Positions 8,598 to 19,400 of a stretch of DNA of 64,000 nucleotides are shown one piece after another. The position numbers and the translations under genes were made by a program. The first letter of the stretch is position 1. Each line of letters opens with the position of its first letter. Below the pieces are notes generated by a model, which was given only the letters and a program-made list of their open reading frames with translations, was not told the origin of the DNA and searched no databases. The DNA comes from Banduia mediterranea (GTDB lineage: Bacteria; Pseudomonadota; Gammaproteobacteria; Nevskiales; Nevskiaceae): the NCBI RefSeq assembly GCF_031846245.1, contig NZ_JAVRIC010000011.1:1-64000 (forward strand). Reading direction: 5' to 3'.

Positions 8598-11500
8598 TCA
8601 GCGCATCGAAACGCTGCGTGGAGTGTGCTGCGTCGGCGGCGCGACAACCGCGATCACCGATTCCTCGTCCAGAAAATGCAGGCTCACCAAAAATTCCCGC
8701 GAGGCATGCAGCACTCGCGCCGAACCTGAGCCGATTGCCAGCTGAAGTTCAGTGACCACCCACTCCAAGGGACGCCCGTCCAGTCCCAGCCCGGCCGCTT
8801 TGGCGGCGGCCTCCTTGGCAGACCACAAAGCCACAGTGGCACGCAAGCGCATGGCCGCGTCCAGCGGTTCCACCAGGGCAGCCTCGCGCGCGTGCATGCC
8901 ACCGCGAATCAAGGCATCGACATCCACATCGTGCAGTCGTTGCAGATCGATTCCGATCTCGTGACCCGCGTCCGCAGCGACCGCCACGGCACCGCCGCCG
9001 GAATGACTCAGCGAAACCACGGGCGGCGTGCCGCTGATCGCCGCACAGCGCACATAGGGACGCCCGTTGTCGGCATTGAGTATGTCCACGTCCGCCGGCG
9101 ATAGGTTCAAGCCGCGTGCCGCCGCCCAGTGACGCACTGCATCCTTGGCAGCGACGCGACCCATCAGCCAGTCGGCACGCCGGCCACCGCCGCGCGGCAT
9201 CGCATTGAACAGCTTGCGTTCGCTGCTGGACAGCATCATGTGCGCCAGCACGCGCATCCAGATTTCGTGCCCGACGCCGAGGAAACCTTCCGGGAACGCA
9301 GGGTTGTGAACGGCATAGACGCCCGCGCCAAGCACCAGCGGGACACTCAAGCATTCGCGCTGCGGCTGCAAACGGTAGTTGAAATACCGCTGCGGCACAT
9401 CGAACTTCCGGTCCTGCCAGCCTTCGAGCCGCATCAGCACCGTTCCGTTTTCATGAATCAGATCGAACTCGGCATGCAGCTGCGTATCGCCGACGGGATG
9501 AATCCGGCCACGCCCGATCAGCCGGGTGCCCGGTGCAGGCGGCGGCCCGTAGCAACCGAAACGCTCGCAGCGAAACGGGAAGCAGTTGTAGTCCCAGCCG
9601 AAACGCTCGATCAACCAGTAGCCTGCCATCTGCCCGACGGCGTCGAGCAGCGCTGCATCGGTCTGCATCCTCGGCGAGCTCGTGAACGAAAAGAAGTTGT
9701 AGGTATCGTGCGCCGCGAGATCGCACTCCACAGCCGTGGCCGACCAGCGTCGCACGTGTTTCACGCAGCGCAGACGCGGGCCGTGAAACATACCCTGACT
9801 GTAAAGCGTGCTGTCGTCGTGACGGGCCACGATCTGCGACGGCTCGTCCGGCCAGGCCAGAGGCTGCGGCGGCGCTTCGTAGTCCTGGCCCAGCAACACT
9901 TCGGTCTCGAATACCACCAGTCCATCGGGAGGCATGCCGCTACCGAGCATGAACAGCCTGACGCCGACCGTGGAGGCGCCGGGTGCGCGGGTGGCGACGA
10001 TCCGCAGATCGAGGTGGTCCTCGTCCAGAGTCAGCCATCGGTGCCCGCGCACCTCATGGTGACCGCGTACCACGAAGCCGTCCCCAACCAGGCGTCGCGC
10101 GGCTTCGGACGCAATCTCCATGCTGAAGGTGAACGGCATCACCTGCAACGCGCGCAGATCGGGCTCCAGCACCGAGGGCGCGGAACCGATCGCGTGATCC
10201 CGCAGGTAGAGGTCGGTATCGGCATCGTAGCGGCGGCGCGATTCAAGCCGGCCAGCCTCGTGTGCGACGATCCGACCCAGCATCGGGTACGCCGGATCGT
10301 AGCCTGGTGTCACCGCCTCCGCTTTCGCGACCATGGCGGGCACCTGAACCGCCGGCGTCGCCAAGGGCAGCGCCGGCGGCGAGCCCTGCCCCAACTGCGA
10401 CATGACCCGCATCTGGCTGGCGAGAAAGTCGTTCATCAGCGAGAAATGGGCGCGCAGCGCAGCGCCGCGCGGATCGGTGACATCGGTCGCGGGTGGCGCC
10501 GCCAGCGGCGGTGCGGCGGCAGCCGGCACATTTCCAGCGACCGGGTTCGAGGCTTGCGGCGTCGAAGCCTGCGGCGGCGGCCCGCGGAAAGCATCCGGAA
10601 CCCGCAGCTCCGGCATGTTGAGGTTGAGAATCGCCGGTTTGCGGCGTGGAATGGCCGGCGCGACCCAGTCGATGTCGGCAATCTGCCGATGCGCGAACAG
10701 CCCCGGCATGCGCAGCGGCACACCGCAGGAAAACAGCTGCGCAAGCATGTGGTTCAGCTGTTGCACACCGGACCGGCGGCGGCTGTTGCTGGCCACCGCC
10801 ACCAGTTCCTCGCGTCCGCGCAAGGCATCCGACACGAACGAAGTCAGATTGCCGCTGGGACCGATTTCGACGAACACGCGCACGCCATCCGCATAGAGTC
10901 GCTCCACGGTTTCGGTGAAGCGAACCTTGGCTTCCCACTGCTTCGAAGCGAGCGCGCGGATGCCCGGCGCATCCTCGGGAAACGGTCCTGCGCTGCACGC
11001 GCTGTACAGCGGCACGCGTCCGGCGCCGAACTCGATGTTCTCGTAATAGTGGCGGTAGGCATCGGCCACCGGCCGGAACAGCTCGGTGTGATAGGCGCGG
11101 CCAAACGGCAGCTCCTGACAGATGGCGCCCTCGGCCGACAGCTTTGCGCGCAATTCTCCGACCGCCGCCGAATCTCCGAACAGCACCAGTTGATTGGGGC
11201 AATTGTCCATTGCCGGAACGATGTGGTTCGGTGGATCGTCGAGCAGCGCCTGACGCTGTTCGGGGCGCAGCGCACCAATCGTCAACAGACTGCCGCCAAG
11301 GATGCGGCCTTCCCCGTCGAGCCGCTTGTAGATGTCGTTGAGGTCTCGAATCGTCTGCGCGATCTCGCTGCGTTTGCTGAATCGGCGTACGCCCGATGCG
11401 GTGAGCGCGGTGTTCTCGCCGGTGCTGTGTCCGAGCATCAGGTCCGGCTTGAGGTCCACCGCATCGACAACGGCAAGCAGCGCCATGCTGGCGGCAAACA

Positions 11501-13442
11501 CCGACTCGGCCGCCACATCCATTTCGTAGAGCCGGGCTTCCAGCGATTTCGCGGCAGCCTCTCCCAGCGCCGTCGGTGCCGGGAACAACACCGGAGCCCG
11601 CGCCGGCGCACCGCGCGCGGCCGCGGTATCGTCCAGGAAATCGAACCAGTCACGCGCCTGCGGGAACTGCACGCAGACGTCCGACAGCATGTTCTGGTAC
11701 TGCGAGCCTTCGCCCGGGAACAGAAAGGCAATACGCCCCGGTGGTTCACCGTGGCCGTAATAGATTCCGTTGCGCGTCTTGAACGGCGTATCGCCGCGCG
11801 CCAGTTTTTCCGCTGCCTGGGCCAGCTTTTTCAGCAGATCATCGCGATCGGCGGCGACCAGTGCCAAACGATGACTGCCCGAGGCATCCTGCGCGCACAA
11901 GCGCGCCAGGGATGGCAGGCCGGGTTCATCGAAGGCCGAGGCACGCGCCACCAGTTGCTCGACGCGCCTGCGCAGCTCTTCCAGCGACTCGGCGGCCAGC
12001 ACCAGCAGCTCGCCTTCGCTGGGAGCATGCAGCACCTGGGCCTGCACCTTGCGGGCAGGCCGGTACTCCTCCAGCACGACATGCGCGTTGATCCCGCCAA
12101 AGCCGAAGGCGTTGACGCCGGCGCGGCGTGGCTCGCGGCCGCCATGTATCCACGGGCGCGTTTCGGTGTTGACGTAGAACGGCGTGCGTTCCAACCCCAG
12201 TTCGGGCTCCACCTCGTCGCACAGCGTCGGCGGCAACACCTTGTGGTGCAAGGCCAGCGCCATCTTGATCATGCTCGCCGAACCGGATGCCGGTATGCAG
12301 TGACTGATCATCGACTTGATCGAACCGATCGCGATCGTCGGCAACTCTCCGTGTCGCGGTCCGAACACCCGCGACAGCGCCTGAATCTCGGTGCGATCCC
12401 CCAGCGGCATGCCGGTGCCGTGCGCCTCGATCAGTGAAACCGTATCGGGCGAGACCTGAGCGTTTTCGTAAGCGCGGCGCAGCGCCAGTTCCTCGCCTTC
12501 CAGACGCGGCGCCAACACGCCCTTGGCACGGCCGTCACTGGCGACGCCGATGCCACGGATCAGCGCATAGACGCGGTCGCCGTCGGCTTCCGCATCGGAC
12601 AAACGCTTGAGCGCCAGAAAGCCCGCCCCTTCGCCCAGCAAGGTACCCGAGGAACCCTTGCTGAACGGGCGTACCCGCTCACGCGAGAGTGCATTGATGT
12701 TGCAGAAGCTCATGAAGATCTGTGCACCGGTCTGCACCTGTGAGCCGCCGCACAGCATCACGTCGCAGCGACCGGTCTGCAATTCGCGCACCGCCGCCTC
12801 GACCGCCAGCAACGACGACGCACAGGCCGCGTCGACCACGTAGTTCGGCCCCATCAGGTCGAGCCGGTTGGCAATCAGTCCGGTGGCGATGTTGGACACG
12901 AAGCCCGGCGTGGCCTCGGCGTTGAACGCCGGCAGCTGCGCACGCAAGGCTTCCCGCAGATCCTTGAGTTCGACCGCCGAGAAATCGGGACGCACCGCCG
13001 CGATCGCGGCCAGGGTCTGGTCCAGCACCAGGCCGTGCTGCGCCAGTGTCATCGTGCCGCGATAGGCGTAGCCACCGCGACCGACGATGATGCCGGCGCG
13101 GCTGCGGTCGAAATCCTTGTCGAGCAGGCCGGCGTCGGAGAGGGCATCGCGCGCCAGCCTCAAGCCCAGATAGTGATCCGGATCGGCACCATCGATCGAG
13201 CGCGGCATGATGCCGAACTCCGCCGCGTCGAAGCTCGCGAGTTCTTTAAGGAACCCACCGCGCGTGGTGTACAGACGCTCGGTGGATTCGGGATCATTGT
13301 CACGCGACAGCGAAGCCCAGGCGGCATCGGCCTCGCTGGTGGCGTCGACCTTGTTGAGCACGTTGTTCCACAACTGGGTCGCGTCGGCGGCACCGGCGAA
13401 ACAGCCGGCGACACCGACGATGGCAATCGGTTCGGCACTCAC
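8598..13442 (-). CDS. Giant PUFA/PKS-like synthase subunit: KS-AT-DH-phosphopantetheinyl transferase
   Basis: A 1614-aa multidomain enzyme. KS spans about 1-460, with Cys207 in DAACASS, His341 in HGTGM and His381 after GSIKSM, so it is a complete condensing domain. AT spans about 570-900, with Ser673 in GHSTGE and His785 in YHTEL. A Pro/Ala linker with a helix (about 985-1018) follows. A double-hotdog dehydratase covers about 1050-1350, with His1083 in RDHAIG and D1267xxxQ1271. A C-terminal Sfp-type 4'-phosphopantetheinyl transferase covers about 1395-1600, with GIDLQ and WSAKEAAAKA. It has no ACP, so it must work with the ACPs of the upstream subunit or the free ACP. The GTG start at 13442 forms a GTGA overlap with the upstream stop, implying translational coupling. 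The usual Glu of GIDxE is Gln here. Confidence 0.9.
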   Translation of the reverse strand: MSAEPIAIVGVAGCFAGAADATQLWNNVLNKVDATSEADAAWASLSRDNDPESTERLYTTRGGFLKELASFDAAEFGIMPRSIDGADPDHYLGLRLARDALSDAGLLDKDFDRSRAGIIVGRGGYAYRGTMTLAQHGLVLDQTLAAIAAVRPDFSAVELKDLREALRAQLPAFNAEATPGFVSNIATGLIANRLDLMGPNYVVDAACASSLLAVEAAVRELQTGRCDVMLCGGSQVQTGAQIFMSFCNINALSRERVRPFSKGSSGTLLGEGAGFLALKRLSDAEADGDRVYALIRGIGVASDGRAKGVLAPRLEGEELALRRAYENAQVSPDTVSLIEAHGTGMPLGDRTEIQALSRVFGPRHGELPTIAIGSIKSMISHCIPASGSASMIKMALALHHKVLPPTLCDEVEPELGLERTPFYVNTETRPWIHGGREPRRAGVNAFGFGGINAHVVLEEYRPARKVQAQVLHAPSEGELLVLAAESLEELRRRVEQLVARASAFDEPGLPSLARLCAQDASGSHRLALVAADRDDLLKKLAQAAEKLARGDTPFKTRNGIYYGHGEPPGRIAFLFPGEGSQYQNMLSDVCVQFPQARDWFDFLDDTAAARGAPARAPVLFPAPTALGEAAAKSLEARLYEMDVAAESVFAASMALLAVVDAVDLKPDLMLGHSTGENTALTASGVRRFSKRSEIAQTIRDLNDIYKRLDGEGRILGGSLLTIGALRPEQRQALLDDPPNHIVPAMDNCPNQLVLFGDSAAVGELRAKLSAEGAICQELPFGRAYHTELFRPVADAYRHYYENIEFGAGRVPLYSACSAGPFPEDAPGIRALASKQWEAKVRFTETVERLYADGVRVFVEIGPSGNLTSFVSDALRGREELVAVASNSRRRSGVQQLNHMLAQLFSCGVPLRMPGLFAHRQIADIDWVAPAIPRRKPAILNLNMPELRVPDAFRGPPPQASTPQASNPVAGNVPAAAAPPLAAPPATDVTDPRGAALRAHFSLMNDFLASQMRVMSQLGQGSPPALPLATPAVQVPAMVAKAEAVTPGYDPAYPMLGRIVAHEAGRLESRRRYDADTDLYLRDHAIGSAPSVLEPDLRALQVMPFTFSMEIASEAARRLVGDGFVVRGHHEVRGHRWLTLDEDHLDLRIVATRAPGASTVGVRLFMLGSGMPPDGLVVFETEVLLGQDYEAPPQPLAWPDEPSQIVARHDDSTLYSQGMFHGPRLRCVKHVRRWSATAVECDLAAHDTYNFFSFTSSPRMQTDAALLDAVGQMAGYWLIERFGWDYNCFPFRCERFGCYGPPPAPGTRLIGRGRIHPVGDTQLHAEFDLIHENGTVLMRLEGWQDRKFDVPQRYFNYRLQPQRECLSVPLVLGAGVYAVHNPAFPEGFLGVGHEIWMRVLAHMMLSSSERKLFNAMPRGGGRRADWLMGRVAAKDAVRHWAAARGLNLSPADVDILNADNGRPYVRCAAISGTPPVVSLSHSGGGAVAVAADAGHEIGIDLQRLHDVDVDALIRGGMHAREAALVEPLDAAMRLRATVALWSAKEAAAKAAGLGLDGRPLEWVVTELQLAIGSGSARVLHASREFLVSLHFLDEESVIAVVAPPTQHTPRSVSMR

Positions 13443-16400
13443 GAATGCCCCGCAGCGCGATTCAGCGCGGCCCACAAGGTGCTTTCGCTGTCGAGTACCG
13501 CCAATCTGAGGTCGCCCGCCGCGTCGATGAAGTAGGCATCGAAGGCGATCGCCAGATCATGCGGCGGCGGCCGCAGGCGGAACAATACTTTCAGTGTGGC
13601 GGGCAGCGGCGCCTTTCCGTAACGTACAAGCTGGCCGAAACGCGCTGGCAGCGCACTGGTCGAATGCTGCTTCCGCACCCAGACGAATGCCAGCTGCGCC
13701 GCGACATCGACCAGACCCGGATCGAGCAGCCATTGCCCTTCCACGCCGACCCACTCCTGCGGCGTGCTGGAACGCACGACGGCGTCCACGCCGGTCTCGC
13801 TGAAGGCATCGATCGCGGTCATGAGCTGGAATCGACCCGTATGGAACAGATAATCGCGATACACCGTGGCGATATCCAGGGACTCACCCTGGATGGCCGG
13901 TGGTACGGGCGGCGGGATTTCGTCGAAACGCTCGACCAGACGGACCGAAGCCCGATACAACGGCGCCTTCCGTCCCGGCTCCACGATGTCGACGCTGATC
14001 ATCTGCTCGCCGCTGCCGGAATGCGTGGAGGCGCGCGCGCGGATCGAGACTTCCCGCCCCTTGTCGCCATCCAGCACCACGCCGGCCAGCGTCCTCAGAT
14101 CGCGAACCTCGGCGAGCTGCCAGCCCGGCCAGCCTTCGACCGCCACCTGCGCCATCCACTCGGCGGCACCGGCCGCCGGCAGCACGCGCTTGCCGTTGAT
14201 GACGTGGTCGTCCAGATACGGATCCGACTCGGCCGTGAAGTGATGCGGCAGCACCAGAGCGCCGCCGCTGCCCATGCGCAGCGACTGACGGATCAGCGGC
14301 ATGGCCTGTGGCGGCTTGTCGGCGGCCGGTGCATCCAGCCGCGGTGCAATACCGTCGATTTGCTGCCACGGCCCCTGGCCGATCACAACCTCGACTTCGT
14401 TCTTGGGACCATAGGCGAGTTCATTGATGAAATAGCGGCGCCCCCCAGCCAGCGGAATCGGCGCCATGCCGCGTTCGCGGAACTGGCGCTTGACGCCTTC
14501 GCTGGCCATACCCGCATCCCAGGGCCCCCAGTTGACGGCGATCACGCGCGCCTCGGTCCATTCACGCGACAGCTGCCATGCCAGCCGGTTGATCACCTCG
14601 TTGGCGCAGGCATAGTCGGACTGGCCCTGATTACCGTAGCGGCCCGCGACACTGCTGAAGAACACCAGCAGCTTCAGGGAATCCGGGCGCAGCCTGTGCT
14701 TCAGGGTCCAGGCCGAATCGATCTTGGTGCCGAACACGCGGTCGAAGGACTCGACGCTCTTGTCGGCCAGCAGCTTGTCCTCGATCACGCCCGCGCCGTG
14801 GAGCACGGCGTCGATGCGTCCGTACCGGTCATAGACCGTGTCGATCAGCGCGCCGAAGGCCTGGACATCACGTACGTCACAAGCCTGATAGTCGACCGCG
14901 GCGCCGCAGGCCGCCAGCCGGAGCAGATTGCCGCGAATCTCGCGCGCCGCCAGCAGCCGCGACAGCTGACGCTCGAATTCGACCGGTTTAAGAGCCTGAC
15001 CACTCGCACGCGCGTCCTCGATCAGGCGCTGGCGCAGCGCCGTCGCGTCGGCGGCCGCCGCGTACCGGGCGTCTTCGGCCGGCGGTTCCGGGCTGCGCCC
15101 GACCAGCACGATCCGCATACCGGGCCGCGCGATTTCCTCCAACAGCTCGGCGGTGATTCCGCGCGCACCGCCGGTGGCCAGCACCACCCAATCAGCCGCA
15201 GGCGATAGGCGCGGTGCGAACGCATTTTCCCGCAATGCGTCGTCGACGGTGGTTGTCGCATAACGTGCGTCGCCGGTGTAGCCCACCTCCGGCAGCGCGT
15301 CGTTCGCCAGCAGTTCATCCGCCAGATAGTCGGCGATCGTCAGCGGTGTCTGGCCATCGAAATCAACCAGGCGGAAACGACCATCCGGGTATTCGTGGCG
15401 TAGACACTTGATCAGCCCGGAGACACCGCCGCCGAGCACCGAACCATTGCCCACGGCGGTGCGTCCCAGCGTGCCACCCAGCCGCGTCGCCGCGACCAGG
15501 CGGATGCCTGAGAGCTCCGCGCCCAGCGCCTGCACCCAATGGAACAGGGACATCACGCTGCGCTGGCCCGCATTGCGCCAGTCCTCGAAGGAATCCGAGG
15601 CCAGCGGCTCCATGCCGTACAGATGCACGACCCCGCGAACCGGACCGTGACGCTCGCGTGCAACGGCCAGGCTCGCGGCAATCGAATCAGCTTCGATCGC
15701 ATCCACCGCCACAACCGACGCGCCTTGCGCCGCCAGTGATTCCATCAACGGCATGCGGGTGGCGTCGTCGCCACCACAGACAAGCACGAGTCCGCTCAGC
15801 GTGCCGCGCTCGGCAATGAACGGCACCGACTGAGGACGGATCACATAGCGCGGCACCTCCGCTATTGCCTCGGTGGGAGGCGGGCTCGCGGGAGGTCGAA
15901 GGCCTGAGGCGGGAGGCCTTACGACAGCGGTAGGCGCCAGAGCCTCCAGCGCGGCGATGATTGCGTTGAGCGTCCTGGCGCGCGTGAAGGTCTCCATCCC
16001 CGCCTGCATCTGCGCGCCGGCGTCCGCCGGCAGTTGTTTCTGCAGAGCACCGGCGATTTCGACACGCTTGATCGAGTCGATGCCAAGGTCGGCTTCCAGA
16101 TCGGAATCCAGACCCAGCATGTCCTCGGGATAACCGGTGCGTTCTGCGACGATGCTCAGCAGCGTTGCCTTGTAGTCGATACGGGTGGAAGCAAGAGGCG
16201 TGAGGGGTAAGGCGGCAGGCGCAACAGCTGCAATCGGTGCCATGGGCGCCAGCGCTTCGAGCGCGGCGATGATCGCGTTGAGCGTCCTGGCCCGTGTAAA
16301 CGTCTCCATGCCTGCCTGCATCTGCGCGCCGGCGTCGGGCGGCAACTGCTTCTGCAGGGCACCGGCGATTTCGACACGCTTGATCGAGTCGATGCCAAGG

Positions 16401-19400
16401 TCGGCTTCCAGATCGGAATCCAGACCCAGCATGTCCTCGGGATAACCGGTGCGTTCTGCGACGATGCTCAGCAGCGTTGCCTTGTAGTCGATACGGGTGG
16501 AAGCAAGAGGCGTGAGGGGTAAGGCGGCAGGCGAAACAGCCGCAACCGGTGCCATGGGCGCCAGCGCTTCGAGCGCGGCGATGATCGCGTTGAGCGTCCT
16601 GGCCCGTGTAAACGTCTCCATGCCTGCCTGCATCTGCGCGCCGGCGTCGGGCGGCAGTTGTTTCTGCAGAGCACCGGCGATTTCGACACGCTTGATCGAG
16701 TCGATGCCAAGGTCGGCTTCCAGATCGGAATCCAGACCCAGCATGTCCTCGGGATAACCGGTGCGTTCTGCGACGATCGCCAGGAGCACAGCGGCGTAAT
16801 CGACGCTGTCCCGGGTCCCGGAAGCCGTCGCCAGGGGCGCCATGGGCTCGGGCGCCGAAACGGCTGCCGCAACCGACGCGGCAACCGGCGCCGCAGGCTC
16901 CACGCCTGACACCTCACCGGCGGCAGGCGCAGCCGCCGCCAGATACTGCCCAATCACACGTTCCTGCAAGGCCAGGAACTGGCGCATGGTTTCCTGGTAG
17001 GCCGCCATCGCATCGCCGCTGACCGGCGCGCCTGTGGCCGCAGCCGCCAGCGGTGCCGGACTGGCAGCCGGCGCGACCGGTGCAGAGGGCGGTGCTTGCC
17101 TGGCCCGGCGCTGGGCACGAGCCGCGTCACGCGTCTCCAGCGTCAGAGCCGGACGCTTGCCGGTACGGATCTCGGGATCGTTGAGCGCACGGGCGCAACC
17201 GCCGGACAGCATCCAGGTGGTCTTGCTCGGAATCGGTGCCGCCATCGCTTGGCTGAGTTTCGCTACGGCGTATGTAGTCAGGCCTCGCGGTTCATACAGC
17301 GCAAACGCGTCCAGCGTGGCACCGGCAACGACCAGTTCGGCGATACCGCCGAGCAGACCGCGCAGACCACCGCCCTGCCCGTCCAGCGATACGGCGCGCG
17401 CATCCTTGCCGGCCAAGGTGGCCATGGCCATGTTGCTGCAGATGCTCTTGGGCCCGAGTTCGAGGAACAAACGTATGCCGGCTTCGTACATCGCTTCGAT
17501 CTCTGCGACGAACTCCACCGAACTGAGCAGATGCCGATCCAGCAGAGCGCGGGCCTTGCTCGCATCGTCCGGATAGCGGGCGCCGAGCGTGTTCGAATAG
17601 ACCGGGAATTCGGGCACTGCGAAATGGGCGCCGGCAATCGCCGCCGACAGCGGCGCCTGGGCGGCGGCCACCAGTTCGGTATGGAATGCGCCGGACACCG
17701 GCAGACGAGTCGCGCGAATGTCCGCGTCCGTCAGCGCCTTCACCGCCGCGTCGATCTGACCGGAAGGACCGGAGATCACGCTCTGTTGTGGCGAGTTGTG
17801 GTTGGCGACACGCACGCCGTCGAAGGCGGCAATGTGCGTTTCGACGACCCCGCGATCGGCCTGTACCGCGGCCATGCCGCCAGCGACGCCATCAGCGGAC
17901 GCTTGCGCCATGGCGCCGCCACGAATCGCCGACAACCTCAGGAAGGTTTTCGGATCGATCACTCCGGCAGCCATCAGCGCGGCATATTCGCCATAGCTGT
18001 GGCCGGCCGCCGCGCTGGCCTGCAGGCCCAGGCGGCGCGCGAACCATAGGTAGCCGAGTTCGATCGCACCCAGCGCCGGCTGCGCGTGCTGTGTCTGCGT
18101 CAGGCGTTTCTGCTGAGCCGTTTCGACCTCGGGCGTGAACGCGGATTCCGGCCATATCAGTCGCGACAGACGCTGCGGCAGAACCTCCGCGAGTTCACCG
18201 TCGGCGAGTTCCACCGCTGCGCGCAGCTCCTCGAGGTACACAGCCGGCTCGCAGCCCATGTTGACGTACTGCGCACCCTGCCCTGGGAACAGCAGGCCGA
18301 TCTTTGGCGCGCTGTCCGGTACCGCTTTCGAGAACTTGATGTGCGGCGGCAGCGGTTTGCCGGATTCGACATGCGCGCTCAGAGCCGAAATATCGGCACT
18401 CAGCGCCTCATAGTCACGCGCGGCAAAAGCGGCCACGCAGCGGCCTGACTGGCGCAACTGCGCGTCACGTACCAGGCTTGCGGCGAAACTCGAGAATTCG
18501 AGATGCCTGTCCGAGGACAGCAGGCCTTGCAGCTGCTTCAATTGCTGCGCGATACCCGTTTCGTCGGTGGCGCGCAACACGATCAGTTCGTAGGGCCAGC
18601 TTTCCGCACCCGGCACATCCGCTTGCGCGTAGCCGTCTCGATACTCTTCGAGCACCGCGTGAAAATTGGTGCCGCCGAAGCCGAAGGCGGACACGCCGCC
18701 GCGCCGCGGATGCCGCGGATCGGCAACCCAGGGCCGTGGCGCCTTGAGCAGATACACCGGCGATTCTGGATCGGCGATCGTGTCGATCGGCCTGTCGACG
18801 CCGTAGTGCGCCGGCAGCGTGCGGTGATGCAGCGACATCGCCACCTTGATCAGGCCGGCGACACCCGCACTGGCCTTGGTATGACCGAGCAGGGTCTTGA
18901 CCGAGCCGATCGCCACGCTCTTGGTCGCCGCGCCTTCGGCCTGCAGGGATTCGATGATGGTCCGCGCCTCGGCGCGATCACCGACCGGCGTACCGGTCCC
19001 GTGCGCTTCGGCCATGCCGATGGTCGCCGGCGAGAAACCGGCCTTCGCGTATGCACGCTTGATCGCCCGCATCTGTCCTTCCGGACGCGGCGCCGTCATG
19101 CCCAGGGCCTTGCCGTCCGAGGAACCGGCAGCCGCCTTGATCACGGCGTAAATGCGATCCCCGTCGCGCTCCGCATCCTCCAGCCGCTTCATCACGATCA
19201 CGGCGAGACCCTCGCTGATTGCGATGCCGTTGGCGGCCTGGTCGAAGGTGCGCGGCTGGCCGTCCGGCGACAGCGCCTGCGTCTTCGAGAAACACAGGAA
19301 GCCGAACGCCGACTGCACGGTGTCGATGCCACCGGCGACGACGACGTTGCTGCGCCCGGTCTCGAGTTCGTTGACGCCCATGGAGATCGCCGCCAGCGAC

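Noticed and set aside
9129-12437. 1102-codon open frame on the plus strand opposite the KS-AT-DH-PPTase gene
   Set aside because: The minus-strand protein has clear catalytic motifs throughout; the plus frame is a GC-rich antisense shadow with biased His/Arg/Gln composition and no recognisable domain.
15930-16810. CRISPR-like or other non-coding array suggested by the regular 312-bp repeat
   Set aside because: The repeats are in frame and encode ACP domains with the phosphopantetheine motif.
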